Assembly: GCF_023347535.1 (NCBI RefSeq)
Contig: NZ_CP094473.1
Span: forward strand, 124,001-188,000
DNA from: Faecalibacterium sp. HTF-F
GTDB taxonomy: Bacteria; Bacillota; Clostridia; Oscillospirales; Ruminococcaceae
Direction of reading: 5' to 3'
Length of the DNA: 64,000 nucleotides
Shown here: positions 43,866 to 51,784 of the stretch, piece by piece
How positions within the stretch are numbered: the stretch's first letter is position 1
How the letters are laid out: each line of letters begins with the position of its first letter
Position numbers and translations under genes: made by a program
Notes under the pieces: generated by a model
The model's database searches: none
Seen by the model: only the letters and a program-made list of their open reading frames with translations
Told to the model about the DNA's origin: nothing

Positions 43866-44777
43866 ATGAACAAAAAATCCTATCTGAGCCGGGTGCGGCT
43901 GCCCCGTACCCCCGCCGAATGGCTGGAAGCAGTGATGAACTTCATCTTCTTCCTGTGCGGTATGCTGGCGGTGGGCTGCGTGGTGCTTATCTCGGTGTAC
44001 ATGGTGATCTCCGGTGTGCCGGCCATCCACAAGATCGGTCTGTTCCAATTCCTGTTCGGCACAAAGTGGGCCTCCACGGCAGCCCAGCCGCTGTTCGGCA
44101 TCCTGCCCTTTATCCTGTCCAGCATCTACGGCACGCTGGGCGCTGCCATCATCGGTGTGCCCATTGGCCTGCTGACGGCGGTGTTCCTCTCCAAGGCCGC
44201 CGACCCCAAGCTGCGCACCGTGGTGGTCACCGCCATCGAGCTGCTGTCCGGCATCCCCAGCGTGGTGTTCGGCCTGCTGGGCATGCAGGTGCTGGTGCCT
44301 GCCGTGGCAAAGACCTTCGGCAAGGCTTCCGGTGCCTGCCTGCTGAGCGCTATCGTGGTGCTTTCCATCATGATCTTGCCCAGCATCGTGTCCGTGTCGG
44401 TCACGGCGCTGAATGCTGTGCCGCCGGAGTATGAGCAGGGCAGTCTGGCACTGGGGGCTACCGACACCGAAACGTGGTTCAAGATCAGCATCCCGGCTGC
44501 CAAAAGCGGCATTGCCGCAGGCGTTGTGCTGGGCATCGGCCGTGCCATCGGCGAGGCCATGGCGGTGATGATGGTGGCAGGCAACAGCCCAAACATGCCG
44601 GACAGTCCCTTCCGCAGCGTCACCTTCCTGACCACCGCCATCGCCAAGGAGATGAGCTATGCCGGCGGTCTGCAGCGACAGGCGCTGTTCAGCATCGCAC
44701 TGGTGCTGTTCGTCTTTATCATGATCATCAATGTTGTGCTGAATGTTGTGCTGAAGGGAGGAAGCCGGGATGAATAA
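43866..44777 (+). CDS. pstC: Phosphate ABC transporter permease PstC
   Basis: A 303-residue inner-membrane permease with six helices. The N-terminus AEWLEAVMNFIFFLCGMLAV, the IGLFQFLFGTKWASTAAQPL segment typical of PstC, and the EAA loop VPPEYEQGSLALGATDTETW...GRAIGEAMAVMMVAGNSPNM contact PstB. Its stop overlaps the pstA start by 8 bp. It forms the phosphate channel with PstA. Confidence 0.95.
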   Translation: MNKKSYLSRVRLPRTPAEWLEAVMNFIFFLCGMLAVGCVVLISVYMVISGVPAIHKIGLFQFLFGTKWASTAAQPLFGILPFILSSIYGTLGAAIIGVPIGLLTAVFLSKAADPKLRTVVVTAIELLSGIPSVVFGLLGMQVLVPAVAKTFGKASGACLLSAIVVLSIMILPSIVSVSVTALNAVPPEYEQGSLALGATDTETWFKISIPAAKSGIAAGVVLGIGRAIGEAMAVMMVAGNSPNMPDSPFRSVTFLTTAIAKEMSYAGGLQRQALFSIALVLFVFIMIINVVLNVVLKGGSRDE

Positions 44778-45627
44778 GGGCCTTTCGCCTTCCCGTCAGA
44801 TGTGGAACCGGGTCATGACCGCACTGGTCTGGGCCAGCGCCGTGCTGGTGATGGTGCTGGTGGCCGGTATCATCGGCATGGTGCTGGTGCGGGGCATCCC
44901 CCACATCAGCTGGAAGTTCCTTTCCACCACTGCCAGTGTGCTGAAAAAGACCGACGGCATCCTGCCTGCCATCCTCAACACACTGTATGTCATTGTGCTG
45001 ACATTACTGATCGTACTGCCGCTGGGCGTAGGCGCGGCGGTCTACCTGACCGAGTACGCCTCCAACCGACGGATTATCGAGGTCATCGAGTTCACCAACG
45101 AAACGCTGGCGGGCATCCCCAGCATCATCTACGGTCTGGTGGGTATGCTGGTGTTCAGTCAGGCACTGGGCTTCCAGACCTGTCTGCTGTCCGGTTCGCT
45201 CACGCTGGTGGTCATGAACCTGCCCACCATCATCCGCACCACGCAGGAATCCCTCAAGACGGTGCCGCAGGGCTACCGGGAGGGTGCCATGGGTCTGGGT
45301 GCAGGCAAGTGGCACATCATCCGCACCATCGTGCTGCCCTGCAGCATCGACGGCATCGTGACCGGCTGCATTCTGGCTGTGGGCCGCATCGTGGGCGAAA
45401 GCGCCGCCCTGCTCTTCACCGCCGGTGCCGCAGAGGTCATTGCCAAGAGCGTGGCCAAAGCCTACACCTCCAACGGTGCCACCCTGTCGGTGCTGCTGTA
45501 CCTGCGTGCCTTTGAGGACGGCGATTTCGCTTCGGCCTGGGGCATCGGTGCAGTGCTGCTGGTGCTGGTATTGGCCATCAACCTTGCGGCGCGGCTGGCA
45601 AAGACCAGGCTGAAACAGAAACAGTAA
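44770..45627 (+). CDS. pstA: Phosphate ABC transporter permease PstA
   Basis: A 285-residue permease with six helices and the family features LTLLIVLPLGVGAAVYLTEY, FTNETLAGIPSIIYGLVGML and the cytoplasmic EAA loop VPQGYREGAMGLGAGKWHII followed by AVGRIVGESAALLFTAGAAE. It starts within the end of pstC, so translation is coupled. A family B repeat separates it from pstB. Confidence 0.95.
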   Translation: MNKGLSPSRQMWNRVMTALVWASAVLVMVLVAGIIGMVLVRGIPHISWKFLSTTASVLKKTDGILPAILNTLYVIVLTLLIVLPLGVGAAVYLTEYASNRRIIEVIEFTNETLAGIPSIIYGLVGMLVFSQALGFQTCLLSGSLTLVVMNLPTIIRTTQESLKTVPQGYREGAMGLGAGKWHIIRTIVLPCSIDGIVTGCILAVGRIVGESAALLFTAGAAEVIAKSVAKAYTSNGATLSVLLYLRAFEDGDFASAWGIGAVLLVLVLAINLAARLAKTRLKQKQ

Positions 45628-45687
45628 AAAAGAGCGAACCCCACAGGGATGCCGTGTGCGGTATGAGCGGTTGCAGATACTCCGCAA

Positions 45688-45817
45688 AAGCCTTCACCCC
45701 TTGGGGGGAAGGTGGCGCGCAGCGCCGGATGAGGGGTGATTTCCCGCAAGCAGCAGCTTGCCCGCGCCCTCATCAGTCACCTGCGGTGACAGCTTCCCCC
45801 GACCGGGGGAAGCCTTT
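45688..45817. repeat. Family B repeat between pstA and pstB
   Basis: It runs from AAGCCTTCACCCCTTGGGG through GGTGGCGCGCAGCGCCGGAT and GCCCTCATCAGTCACC to CTTCCCCCGACCGGGGGAAG, nearly identical to the interior of the element at 21373-21552. The GGAAATCAA terminal repeats seen there are absent. Confidence 0.85.
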
Positions 45818-45873
45818 AGAGAAAACCGCAAGATTGATAGATACGTGACGGCTCCGAATAAGGGGGTCATAAT

Positions 45874-46653
45874 ATGAGGTACTCTATGGAAAACACGAAT
45901 GTGCCGGTGATATCGGCAAAAGACCTGAACCTCTGGTACGGCGACTTCAAGGCGCTGAAAGGCATTTCGCTGGATGTGGGCGAGCGGGAGATCACCGCTC
46001 TCATCGGCCCTTCCGGCTGCGGCAAATCCACCTTTCTGAAAACCCTCAACCGCATGAACGACCTTGTGCCGAATGTGCGCATTGAGGGCGATGTGCGGCT
46101 GAAGGGCGAGGACATCTTTGCCCGGGAAATGCAGCTCACCGACCTGCGCCGCCGGGTGGGCATGGTCTTCCAGAAGGCCAATCCCTTCCCCATGAGCATT
46201 TACGACAATATCACCTACGGCCCCAAGCTGCACGGTGTGCGCAATAAGGCTGAGCTGGACGAGCTGGTGGAAAGCTCGCTGCGGGGCGCGGCCCTGTGGG
46301 ACGAGGTGAAGGACCGCCTGAAAAAGAGCGCGCTGGGCCTTTCCGGCGGACAGCAGCAGCGTCTGTGCATCGCCCGTGCACTGGCGGTGAAGCCCGAAGT
46401 GCTGCTGATGGACGAGCCCACCAGCGCACTGGATCCCGGCTCCACCATGAAGGTGGAGGAGCTGATGAGTGAGCTGAAGAAGAACTACACGGTGGTCATC
46501 GTTACCCACAACATGCAGCAGGCGGCCCGTATCAGCGACCGCACCGCCTTTTTCCTGCTGGGCGAGCTGGTGGAAGTGGGCCCCACGGCCCAGATCTTCA
46601 GCGCACCGCAGGATAAACGCACCGAGGACTACATTTCCGGTCGGTTCGGTTAA
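45874..46653 (+). CDS. pstB: Phosphate ABC transporter ATPase PstB
   Basis: A 259-residue ABC ATPase energising PstCA. Walker A is [20 protein letters not shown], the Q-loop [16 protein letters not shown], the signature [18 protein letters not shown] and Walker [17 protein letters not shown], with the H-loop [14 protein letters not shown]. PstB-specific RMNDL and [10 protein letters not shown] are present. AAGGGGGTCATAAT precedes the chosen ATG, and a second ATG four codons on is possible. Confidence 0.96.
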   Translation: MRYSMENTNVPVISAKDLNLWYGDFKALKGISLDVGEREITALIGPSGCGKSTFLKTLNRMNDLVPNVRIEGDVRLKGEDIFAREMQLTDLRRRVGMVFQKANPFPMSIYDNITYGPKLHGVRNKAELDELVESSLRGAALWDEVKDRLKKSALGLSGGQQQRLCIARALAVKPEVLLMDEPTSALDPGSTMKVEELMSELKKNYTVVIVTHNMQQAARISDRTAFFLLGELVEVGPTAQIFSAPQDKRTEDYISGRFG

Positions 46654-46667
46654 AGGAGGAAACAGCT

Positions 46668-47336
46668 ATGAGTATCCGTAAACAGTACGACACCGATCTG
46701 GAATCGCTGAAAGAATCGCTGACCGAAATGGGCCGCAACTCTGCCGATGCCGTGGAGAACGTTCTGGAAGCGCTCTGCGTTGCTGATGCCGATGCAGCTG
46801 CGGCCATCGTGAAGGGGGATGCCCGCATCAACAATATGGAGCGGGATATCGAGCACCGCTGCATGACGTTGCTGCTGCGTCAGCAGCCGGTGGCGGGCGA
46901 CCTGCGCCGCATCTCCACGGCCATGAAGGTGGTCACGGATATTGAGCGTATCGGCGACCATGCCGCCGACATCGCCGAGATCATCCCCCACCTTGTCACC
47001 GTCCGCAAAGAGGGCGACCCGGCGGTAAGTCAGGCCATTGCCATGGGCAAAAAGGCTCACCAGATGATCCTGGATGCCCTCGATGCCCTGACGGCAGAGG
47101 ACGAGCTGGCGGCGCGCAAGGTCATTGCCGCAGACGACGCGGTGGACTACGATTTCAACGCCATCAAGCATCAGCTGGCGCAGGAGATCGCCGAAGACCC
47201 CGGAAAGGTGGATGCAGCGCTGGATCTGCTGATGGTCATCAAGTATCTGGAACGCATCGGCGACCACGCCGTGAATGTGGCCGAGTGGGTGCAGTTCGTG
47301 CGCACCGGCCGTTATAAGGACGAGAGCATGTTCTGA
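46668..47336 (+). CDS. phoU: Phosphate transport regulator PhoU
   Basis: A 222-residue two-repeat helical protein. Each half carries the metal-binding E/D-rich motif: VTDIERIGDHAADIAEII in repeat 1 and IKYLERIGDHAVNVAEWV in repeat 2. PhoU restrains the Pst transporter and, where present, the PhoR kinase. No phoR/phoB pair lies in this window. AAAGGAGGAAACAGCT precedes the ATG, 14 bp after pstB, and it closes the pst operon. Confidence 0.95.
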   Translation: MSIRKQYDTDLESLKESLTEMGRNSADAVENVLEALCVADADAAAAIVKGDARINNMERDIEHRCMTLLLRQQPVAGDLRRISTAMKVVTDIERIGDHAADIAEIIPHLVTVRKEGDPAVSQAIAMGKKAHQMILDALDALTAEDELAARKVIAADDAVDYDFNAIKHQLAQEIAEDPGKVDAALDLLMVIKYLERIGDHAVNVAEWVQFVRTGRYKDESMF

Positions 47337-47344
47337 TGATAAAC

Positions 47345-47544
47345 GGGCTCGCCCTCTCAGTCTCGCGCCGCTCGACAGCTGTTCCTCTCTTTGTCACCTG
47401 CGGTGACATTTCTCCCCGGCTCGGGGAGAATCTGTCCTCAAAGGGGGAGCCCTTGGCAAAACCGTGAACTTTGCGTGTACTGCCAAAGCCTCTCCCTTTG
47501 GGAGAGGTGGCAGCGAATGAAATGAGCTGACGGAGAGGGCGAGG
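47345..47544. repeat. Family A palindromic repeat (long composite copy) after phoU
   Basis: The ends GGGCTCGCCCTCTCAGTC and GGAGAGGGCGAGG flank a longer interior that includes a family B-like GTCACCTGCGGTGACA hairpin and TTCTCCCCGGCTCGGGGAGA, so it looks like a composite of two elements. Confidence 0.8.
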
Positions 47545-47609
47545 ATGCTGACCGATAACCGCATTTCCCTTCCTCATTTTTGAGGGTTCGTGTTTTCTTT
47601 ATTTCTCCT

Positions 47610-47650
47610 GAAAAAGGCCGTTTCTGCCCTGTGCAGAGGCGGTCTTTTTC
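47610..47650 (+). terminator. Terminator hairpin downstream of phoU
   Basis: GAAAAAGGCCGTTTCTGC pairs imperfectly with GCAGAGGCGGTCTTTTTC around a CCTGT loop. The A/T-rich arms make it bidirectional. Confidence 0.6.
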
Positions 47651-47749
47651 TGCAGGACGAAAATTGACTAAAAATTTTTTAGCTTTCTGCAATATTCCGG
47701 TGCGTCGGTTCGTATCTGAGGTGTAGGGCGGCAGGAGCCGCCATTCCCT

Positions 47750-47792
47750 GTGCGGCGGGCGTCCGACATCCCCCAATCCCCGCCCGCCGCAC
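47750..47792 (+). promoter_or_regulatory. Strong GC hairpin in the leader of the AraC-type gene
   Basis: GTGCGGCGGGC (47750-47760) pairs perfectly with GCCCGCCGCAC (47782-47792), with a C-rich loop. It ends 20 bp before the start codon and next to the ribosome site, a position where folding could limit translation. A smaller hairpin GGGCGGCAGGAGCCGCC precedes it. Confidence 0.55.
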
Positions 47793-47812
47793 CCTTTACG
47801 GAGGAAACGCAG

Positions 47813-48202
47813 ATGACACAGACGAATCCTATCCTGCCGGAAGTCAGGGCCGGAACGGTCAGCCGCGAAGCGCTGGTGCAGGCGGCACTGAAAGAGATCA
47901 CCCAGAACTACCGGGAAGCCAGCCTTTCCAACGTGGCGCGGGAGTATGGCGTTTCGCTGGCATACGTCAGCGAGTGCGTGCGTGCCGAGACCGGCCGCAC
48001 CTATAAGGAATTGCTGCAAAAGCACCGTATGGAGACCGCTGCCCGCCTGCTGCGCCGCAGCGACATGAACATCCAGCAGATCATTTCTCTGGTGGGCTAC
48101 GAGAACACCAGCTATTTCTACCGCCTGTTCCACGAGCGCTACGGCCTCAGCCCCCGGGAATACCGGCTGGTGCGCACGGGCCATACCCGCACCAGTGCAT
48201 GA
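47813..48202 (+). CDS. AraC-type HTH transcriptional regulator (DNA-binding domain only)
   Basis: A 129-residue protein consisting essentially of the AraC/XylS double HTH. The first helix-turn-helix is SLSNVAREYGVSLAYVSECV, the linker helix RTYKELLQKHRMETAARLLR, and the second HTH is NIQQIISLVGYENTSYFYRL, closing with FHERYGLSPREYRL. There is no N-terminal sensory domain, so it resembles SoxS/MarA-sized regulators. TACGGAGGAAACGCAG precedes the ATG. It lies downstream of phoU but behind a terminator and its own A/T-rich promoter region (TTGACT near 47667, AATATT near 47692). Targets are unknown. Confidence 0.88.
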   Translation: MTQTNPILPEVRAGTVSREALVQAALKEITQNYREASLSNVAREYGVSLAYVSECVRAETGRTYKELLQKHRMETAARLLRRSDMNIQQIISLVGYENTSYFYRLFHERYGLSPREYRLVRTGHTRTSA

Positions 48203-48218
48203 ACCACAGCCTGACCAG

Positions 48219-48256
48219 ACAAAACAGGGCACAGCAGACGCCGTGCCCTGTTTTGT
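48219..48256 (+). terminator. Terminator after the AraC-type gene
   Basis: ACAAAACAGGGCAC (48219-48232) pairs perfectly with GTGCCCTGTTTTGT (48243-48256), with a 10-nt loop. Confidence 0.92.
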
Positions 48257-48373
48257 TGTTTCGGAACGTTTTATGGCAGATCGATGCAAAAAACTGGATT
48301 TTTATGGAAAAATGGAGTACAATAGAACCATTCTAGCCGCATCGGTGCGGCGCTGTCGAAAGAGGTGGAATGA

Positions 48374-48877
48374 ATGTTTCGTGGAGCAGTGAGAGGGGAT
48401 CTGCCCCAGATCCTGAAGATCTACGCCCATGCACGTGCAGTCATGAAGGCATCGGGCAACCCGACCCAGTGGGGGGATGATTTCCCGCCGCAGGAATTGC
48501 TGGAGGAGGATATCGACTCGAACCGGTTGTTCCTCTATGTGGTCAACGGCCAGATCGAGGCCGTGTTTGCCTTTATTCTGGGGGCGGATCCCACCTACGC
48601 CGTCATTGAGGACGGTCAGTGGCTGGACGATACCCTGCCCTATGGCACGGTGCATCGTTTGGCATCGGCCGGCAAACAGAAGGGCGTGGGCAAGGCCGTG
48701 CTGGACTGGAGTCTGGAGCACTGCCAGAGCCTGCGTGCGGACACCCATGCCGATAACAAGATCATGCAGCATTTGCTGGAAAAGAACGGCTTTACCCGCT
48801 GCGGCGTCATCCATGTGCGGGACGGCTCGCCCCGCTTTGCCTACCAGAAGCTTGCGCCCACCCAGCCGCTGCGCTGA
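48374..48877 (+). CDS. GNAT-family N-acetyltransferase
   Basis: A 167-residue acetyltransferase. It has N-terminal AVRGDLPQILKIYAHARAVM, mid-strand VFAFILGADPTYAVIEDGQW, the acetyl-CoA pyrophosphate loop RLASAGKQKGVGKAVLDWSL (Q-x-x-G-x-G/K) and the closing LRADTHADNKIMQHLLEKNG, FTRCGVIHV. This order fits the Firmicute GNAT subgroup with the ADTH motif. GAAAGAGGTGGAATGA precedes the ATG, and TACAAT at 48318-48323 is a plausible -10. The gene is monocistronic and the substrate unknown. Confidence 0.85.
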   Translation: MFRGAVRGDLPQILKIYAHARAVMKASGNPTQWGDDFPPQELLEEDIDSNRLFLYVVNGQIEAVFAFILGADPTYAVIEDGQWLDDTLPYGTVHRLASAGKQKGVGKAVLDWSLEHCQSLRADTHADNKIMQHLLEKNGFTRCGVIHVRDGSPRFAYQKLAPTQPLR

Positions 48878-48919
48878 AAACAGAATACACCCCCAAAGAG
48901 CCCCGGTCTGCGGATGCAG

Positions 48920-48955
48920 AGCCTGCCATGCAGGACTGCGCACGCAGGCTTTTTT
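48920..48955 (+). terminator. Terminator after the GNAT gene
   Basis: AGCCTGC (48920-48926) pairs with GCAGGCT (48944-48950), followed by TTTTTG. Downstream, 48960-49020 holds a short degraded family A-like piece (GGTGACGGAGAGAACGAAG), with no gene before sstT. Confidence 0.75.
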
Positions 48956-49106
48956 GTTTGCCCCCGCTCGCTCCGCCCTGCGCTGCTCGACGGTGACGGA
49001 GAGAACGAAGCCGCGAACGGCCAAATCTGTCCTTGCTACAAATACAGATCAACAGAAAAACCCCCTGGGGACCGACCTGAACGCAAATTTGTGAACGAAA
49101 AATGTC

Positions 49107-49120
49107 TGAAAACGCTTTCA
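49107..49120 (+). promoter_or_regulatory. cre (CcpA) site over the sstT promoter
   Basis: TGAAAACGCTTTCA matches the cre consensus (TGnAAnCGnTnnCA) at every fixed position. It overlaps the -35 region of the promoter whose -10 is TATAAT at 49139-49144, a position that normally gives repression in good carbon conditions. Confidence 0.7.
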
Positions 49121-49138
49121 TTTCTCTGCCGTGTGTGC

Positions 49139-49144
49139 TATAAT
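49139..49144 (+). promoter_or_regulatory. Extended -10 of the sstT promoter
   Basis: TGTGCTATAAT places TATAAT at 49139-49144, 72 bp before the sstT start. The -35 is weak (TTTCAT near 49117) and sits under the cre-like site. Confidence 0.65.
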
Positions 49145-49215
49145 AACACCCGTCCTCGTGTAAGAGACAGGAAACTGTGCGCTGCTGGCGCACAATAGGA
49201 AAGAGGAGTGTCTAT

Positions 49216-50472
49216 ATGAAAACGTTGAACAAGGCAGTTGCCCGCTACAACGGCATCAGCCTGATCGTTCGCATCCTGATCGGTCTGATCATTGGTGCGG
49301 TGCTGGCTCTGGTGGCCCCCGGTGCAGGCTGGGTGGGTGAACTGGGCAGCCTGTTCGTTGGCGCACTGAAGGGCATTGCCCCGGTGCTGGTGTTTGTGAT
49401 CGTGGCAAGTGCTCTGGCACAGGGCTCTTCCAAGCTGGACCGCCGCTTCGGCACGGTCATCTGGCTGTACATGCTCACCACCTTTCTGGCTGCGGCCATC
49501 GCAGTGGCGACCAGCTTTATGTTCCCGGTCACGGTCGTGCTGGCAGACGCTGCCCAGTCGGACGTGGTGCCGCAGGGTCTGGGCGAAGTGATGGGCACTC
49601 TGCTCACCAACTTTGTGGCAAACCCCGTCAGCGCCATCATGAGCGGCAACTACATCGGCATCCTGTTCTGGGCCTGCATGTTCGGCGTGGCCATGAAGAA
49701 GATCGGCTCTGACACCACCAAGACCTTTATGGCAAACACCGCCGATGCGGTCTCCCAGATCGTGCGCTGGATCATCAATCTGGCTCCCTTCGGCATCATG
49801 GGTCTGGTCTACACCAACGTTTCCGGCAACGGCCTTGCCATCTTTACCCAGTACGGCAAGCTGCTGGCCCTGCTGGTGGGCACTATGCTGTTCATGGCCC
49901 TCATCGTCTCCCCCTTCATCATGTTTATCTATTTGGGCTGCAACCCCTATCCGCTGGTGTTCCGCTGCCTGCGTGAGTCCGGCCTGACCGCCTTCTTCAC
50001 CCGCAGCTCCGCCGCCAACATCCCCGTGAACATGGCCCTGTGCGAAAAGCTGGGTCTGGACAAGGATATGTACTCCGTCTCCATCCCGCTGGGTGCTACC
50101 ATCAACATGGACGGTGCCGCCATCACCATCACCATCATGACGCTGGCCGCTGCCAACACCTTGGGCATTCAGGTGTCTCTGCCTGCAGCCATCGTGCTGA
50201 GCGCCATGAGCGCTCTGGGTGCCTGCGGTGCTTCCGGCGTGGCCGGCGGTTCTCTGCTGCTGATCCCCATGGCCTGCTCCCTGTTCGGCATTTCCAACGA
50301 TGTCGCCATGCAGATGGTAGGCGTCGGCTTCATCATCGGCGTGGTGCAGGACTCTGTGGAGACTGCCCTGAATTCTGCCGGTGACGTGGAGTTCGCTGCT
50401 ACGGCAGAATACCATCAGTGGCGCAAGCAGGGCAAGCCCCTGCCGGAGTTCCTGACCGGTAAGAAGAACTGA
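49216..50472 (+). CDS. sstT: Na+/serine-threonine symporter SstT
   Basis: A 418-residue dicarboxylate/amino acid:cation symporter (DAACS) family protein taking up serine and threonine with Na+. The SstT-specific start YNGISLIVRILIGLIIGAVL, the hairpin region RSSAANIPVNMALCEKLGLD (serine-rich motif) and the helix-7 cation motif IPLGATINMDGAAITITIMT are present. ALGACGASGVAGGSLLLIPM, the HP2 loop, and GVVQDSVETALNSAGDVEFA (helix 8 Asp/Thr/Asn substrate site) follow. AAAGAGGAGTGTCTAT precedes the ATG. It is monocistronic and ends in the family C hairpin. Confidence 0.95.
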   Translation: MKTLNKAVARYNGISLIVRILIGLIIGAVLALVAPGAGWVGELGSLFVGALKGIAPVLVFVIVASALAQGSSKLDRRFGTVIWLYMLTTFLAAAIAVATSFMFPVTVVLADAAQSDVVPQGLGEVMGTLLTNFVANPVSAIMSGNYIGILFWACMFGVAMKKIGSDTTKTFMANTADAVSQIVRWIINLAPFGIMGLVYTNVSGNGLAIFTQYGKLLALLVGTMLFMALIVSPFIMFIYLGCNPYPLVFRCLRESGLTAFFTRSSAANIPVNMALCEKLGLDKDMYSVSIPLGATINMDGAAITITIMTLAAANTLGIQVSLPAAIVLSAMSALGACGASGVAGGSLLLIPMACSLFGISNDVAMQMVGVGFIIGVVQDSVETALNSAGDVEFAATAEYHQWRKQGKPLPEFLTGKKN

Positions 50473-50490
50473 AAAATTTAAAAATATAGA

Positions 50491-50645
50491 AAAGGGCTGT
50501 TGCCAAACTCCTTCCGACATCGCTTACGCGATGCCACCTCCCTCAATGAGGGAGGCTTCACAGCTTACCGTCATGTCAGGCTCCCTCCGTGAGGGAGCTG
50601 GCGCGGCGAAGCCGTGACTGAGGGAGTTCTTGGCAACAGCCCTTT
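50491..50645. repeat. Family C long inverted-repeat element, acting as terminator of sstT
   Basis: The ends AAAGGGCTGTTGCCAA (50491-50506) and TTGGCAACAGCCCTTT (50630-50645) are perfect 16-bp inverted repeats. The interior holds CTCCCTCAATGAGGGAGG, GGCTCCCTCCGTGAGGGAGC and GGCGCGGCGAAGCCG hairpins. The 3' end runs into TTTTT. Confidence 0.88.
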
Positions 50646-50647
50646 TT

Positions 50648-50780
50648 GACCCTCTCAGTCAACGCCGTTGGCGTTGCCAGCTCCCCCGAAAGGGGGAGCT
50701 TTTTCGTGTTTTCCGTAAGAAGCAAAAAACCTCTCCCTTTCGGGAGAGGTGGCACAGCGTCAGCTGTGACGGAGAGGGTT
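50648..50780. repeat. Family A palindromic repeat
   Basis: The ends GACCCTCTCAGTC and GACGGAGAGGGTTC are inverted, with inner CTCCCCCGAAAGGGGGAG and CCTCTCCCTTTCGGGAGAGG hairpins. It abuts the family C element and the stop codon of the minus-strand ECF gene, and the 50473-50779 gap contains nothing else. Confidence 0.85.
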
Positions 50781-51316
50781 CAGTCTATAAACTTTGCTTT
50801 TTGCAGTGCCACAAGGATCAGCGGGATGAGCACCAGCTGTGCCACAATGCCCGGCACGGCGGTGAGCAGCGCGCCGGACAAAAACGCGCTGAACAGGAAG
50901 GACGAGCCGGTCAGGCCCGCCAGCACAAAGCGGACGGCACCCCACACCAGACGTCCCGCCACCATGGCGGTGACGAGAGAAGCGTACATCATGGGAACGG
51001 TGTGCTTCACCTTGCGCCAGAGCACGCCGGACACAAGGCCGTAAGCGGCCAGCTCAAAGGCCATGGAGATGGCGATGGGGAACATGGGCGGCATGCCGAA
51101 CAGCACCGACCGCACCAGCGGAGCAATAAAGCCCACGGCAAGGCCCCATGGACCGCCCAGCACAAAGCCGCACAGCAGAATGGGAAAGTGCATCGGGCAC
51201 AGCATGTTGCCCACCTGCGGCACATGGCCGGTGATCATGGGCAGCACAAAGGCCAGTGCAAGGAACAGTGCAGCCAGCACAAGGCTGCGGGTGGTGGAAC
51301 GGGGGTTGGTTTTCAT
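50780..51316 (-). CDS. ECF-type vitamin transporter S component
   Basis: A 178-residue substrate-binding membrane subunit of an energy-coupling-factor transporter, with six helices. The start STTRSLVLAALFLALAFVLP carries the Ala-rich A-x-x-x-A contact motif for EcfT, followed by GHVPQVGNMLCPMHFPILLC, GFIAPLVRSVLFGMPPMFPI and AFELAAYGLVSGVLW. This fits the PF12822 group, whose members bind vitamins or related compounds, but the ligand is not readable. The EcfAA'T module is not in the window. AAAGGAGGAAGC precedes the ATG. A promoter and a leader with a terminator lie upstream, so expression is probably attenuated by a ligand. Confidence 0.85.
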   Translation of the reverse strand: MKTNPRSTTRSLVLAALFLALAFVLPMITGHVPQVGNMLCPMHFPILLCGFVLGGPWGLAVGFIAPLVRSVLFGMPPMFPIAISMAFELAAYGLVSGVLWRKVKHTVPMMYASLVTAMVAGRLVWGAVRFVLAGLTGSSFLFSAFLSGALLTAVPGIVAQLVLIPLILVALQKAKFID

Positions 51317-51531
51317 AAAAAAGCTTCCTCCTTTTGCCAGATAAAAAAGGGGCCTGCCCGGCTTGCAAGCCAAAGGCAGACCCCTTCGTGGCGTCTGTAA
51401 AAAAATAAGATGGCAAGGCCTGGACCGGCCCGCCGCGCCGCGCACATGCACAACGCGCAGATGGAGCAGATGCTCCGCACAAATGGAAAAAACAGGCTTC
51501 TGCCTGCGCATCCGGCTTCCTGCCGGAATCT
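51317..51531 (-). ncRNA. Structured 5' leader of the ECF S-component gene (candidate riboswitch)
   Basis: Transcription from the promoter at 51538-51566 gives a leader of about 215 nt. It contains hairpins TCCGGCAGGAAGCCGGA and CAGGCAGAAGCCTG, a branched GC-rich middle (GCGGAGCATCTGCTCC; GGGCCGGTCCAGGCC) and, just before the ribosome site, an intrinsic terminator. I cannot match it to a riboswitch class that I know. The location (vitamin transporter, terminator before the gene) argues for ligand-dependent attenuation. Confidence 0.5.
51343..51386 (-). terminator. Terminator inside the ECF S-component leader
   Basis: On the minus strand GGGGTCTGCC pairs with GGCAGGCCCC (plus-strand arms 51375-51384 and 51349-51358), with an inner GGCTTGCAAGCC, followed by six T residues. 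The gene starts 27 bp later. Confidence 0.85.
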
Positions 51532-51537
51532 GTGAAA

Positions 51538-51566
51538 AATATAGCAGATGCCTCTGGCTTTGTCAA
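51538..51566 (-). promoter_or_regulatory. SigmaA promoter of the ECF S-component transcript
   Basis: On the minus strand TTGACA (51566-51561), exactly 17 bp, then TATATT (51543-51538). It is a near-consensus promoter. Confidence 0.88.
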
Positions 51567-51653
51567 GATACGGCAAAAAGCCTGCAATTTAACCAAAAAG
51601 CGGCAAATTTCCATGAATATTTCCCCGCGTATGTACATTTTGCATGAAGAAGC

Positions 51654-51682
51654 TTGACCTTTTTGCATAGAATAGCTAATAT
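51654..51682 (+). promoter_or_regulatory. SigmaA promoter of the transketolase genes
   Basis: TTGACC (51654-51659), a 17-bp spacer and TAATAT (51677-51682), about 100 bp before the first transketolase gene and divergent from the ECF promoter. Confidence 0.75.
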
Positions 51683-51784
51683 AAAATTGAAAAAGAGCGC
51701 GCTGCGGGCAGCAGGACTGCACCGGCGCTGACGAAAGGCTTTTTTGAACATGTGCAAATCTGAGGTTCATACGGGAGGACCATC

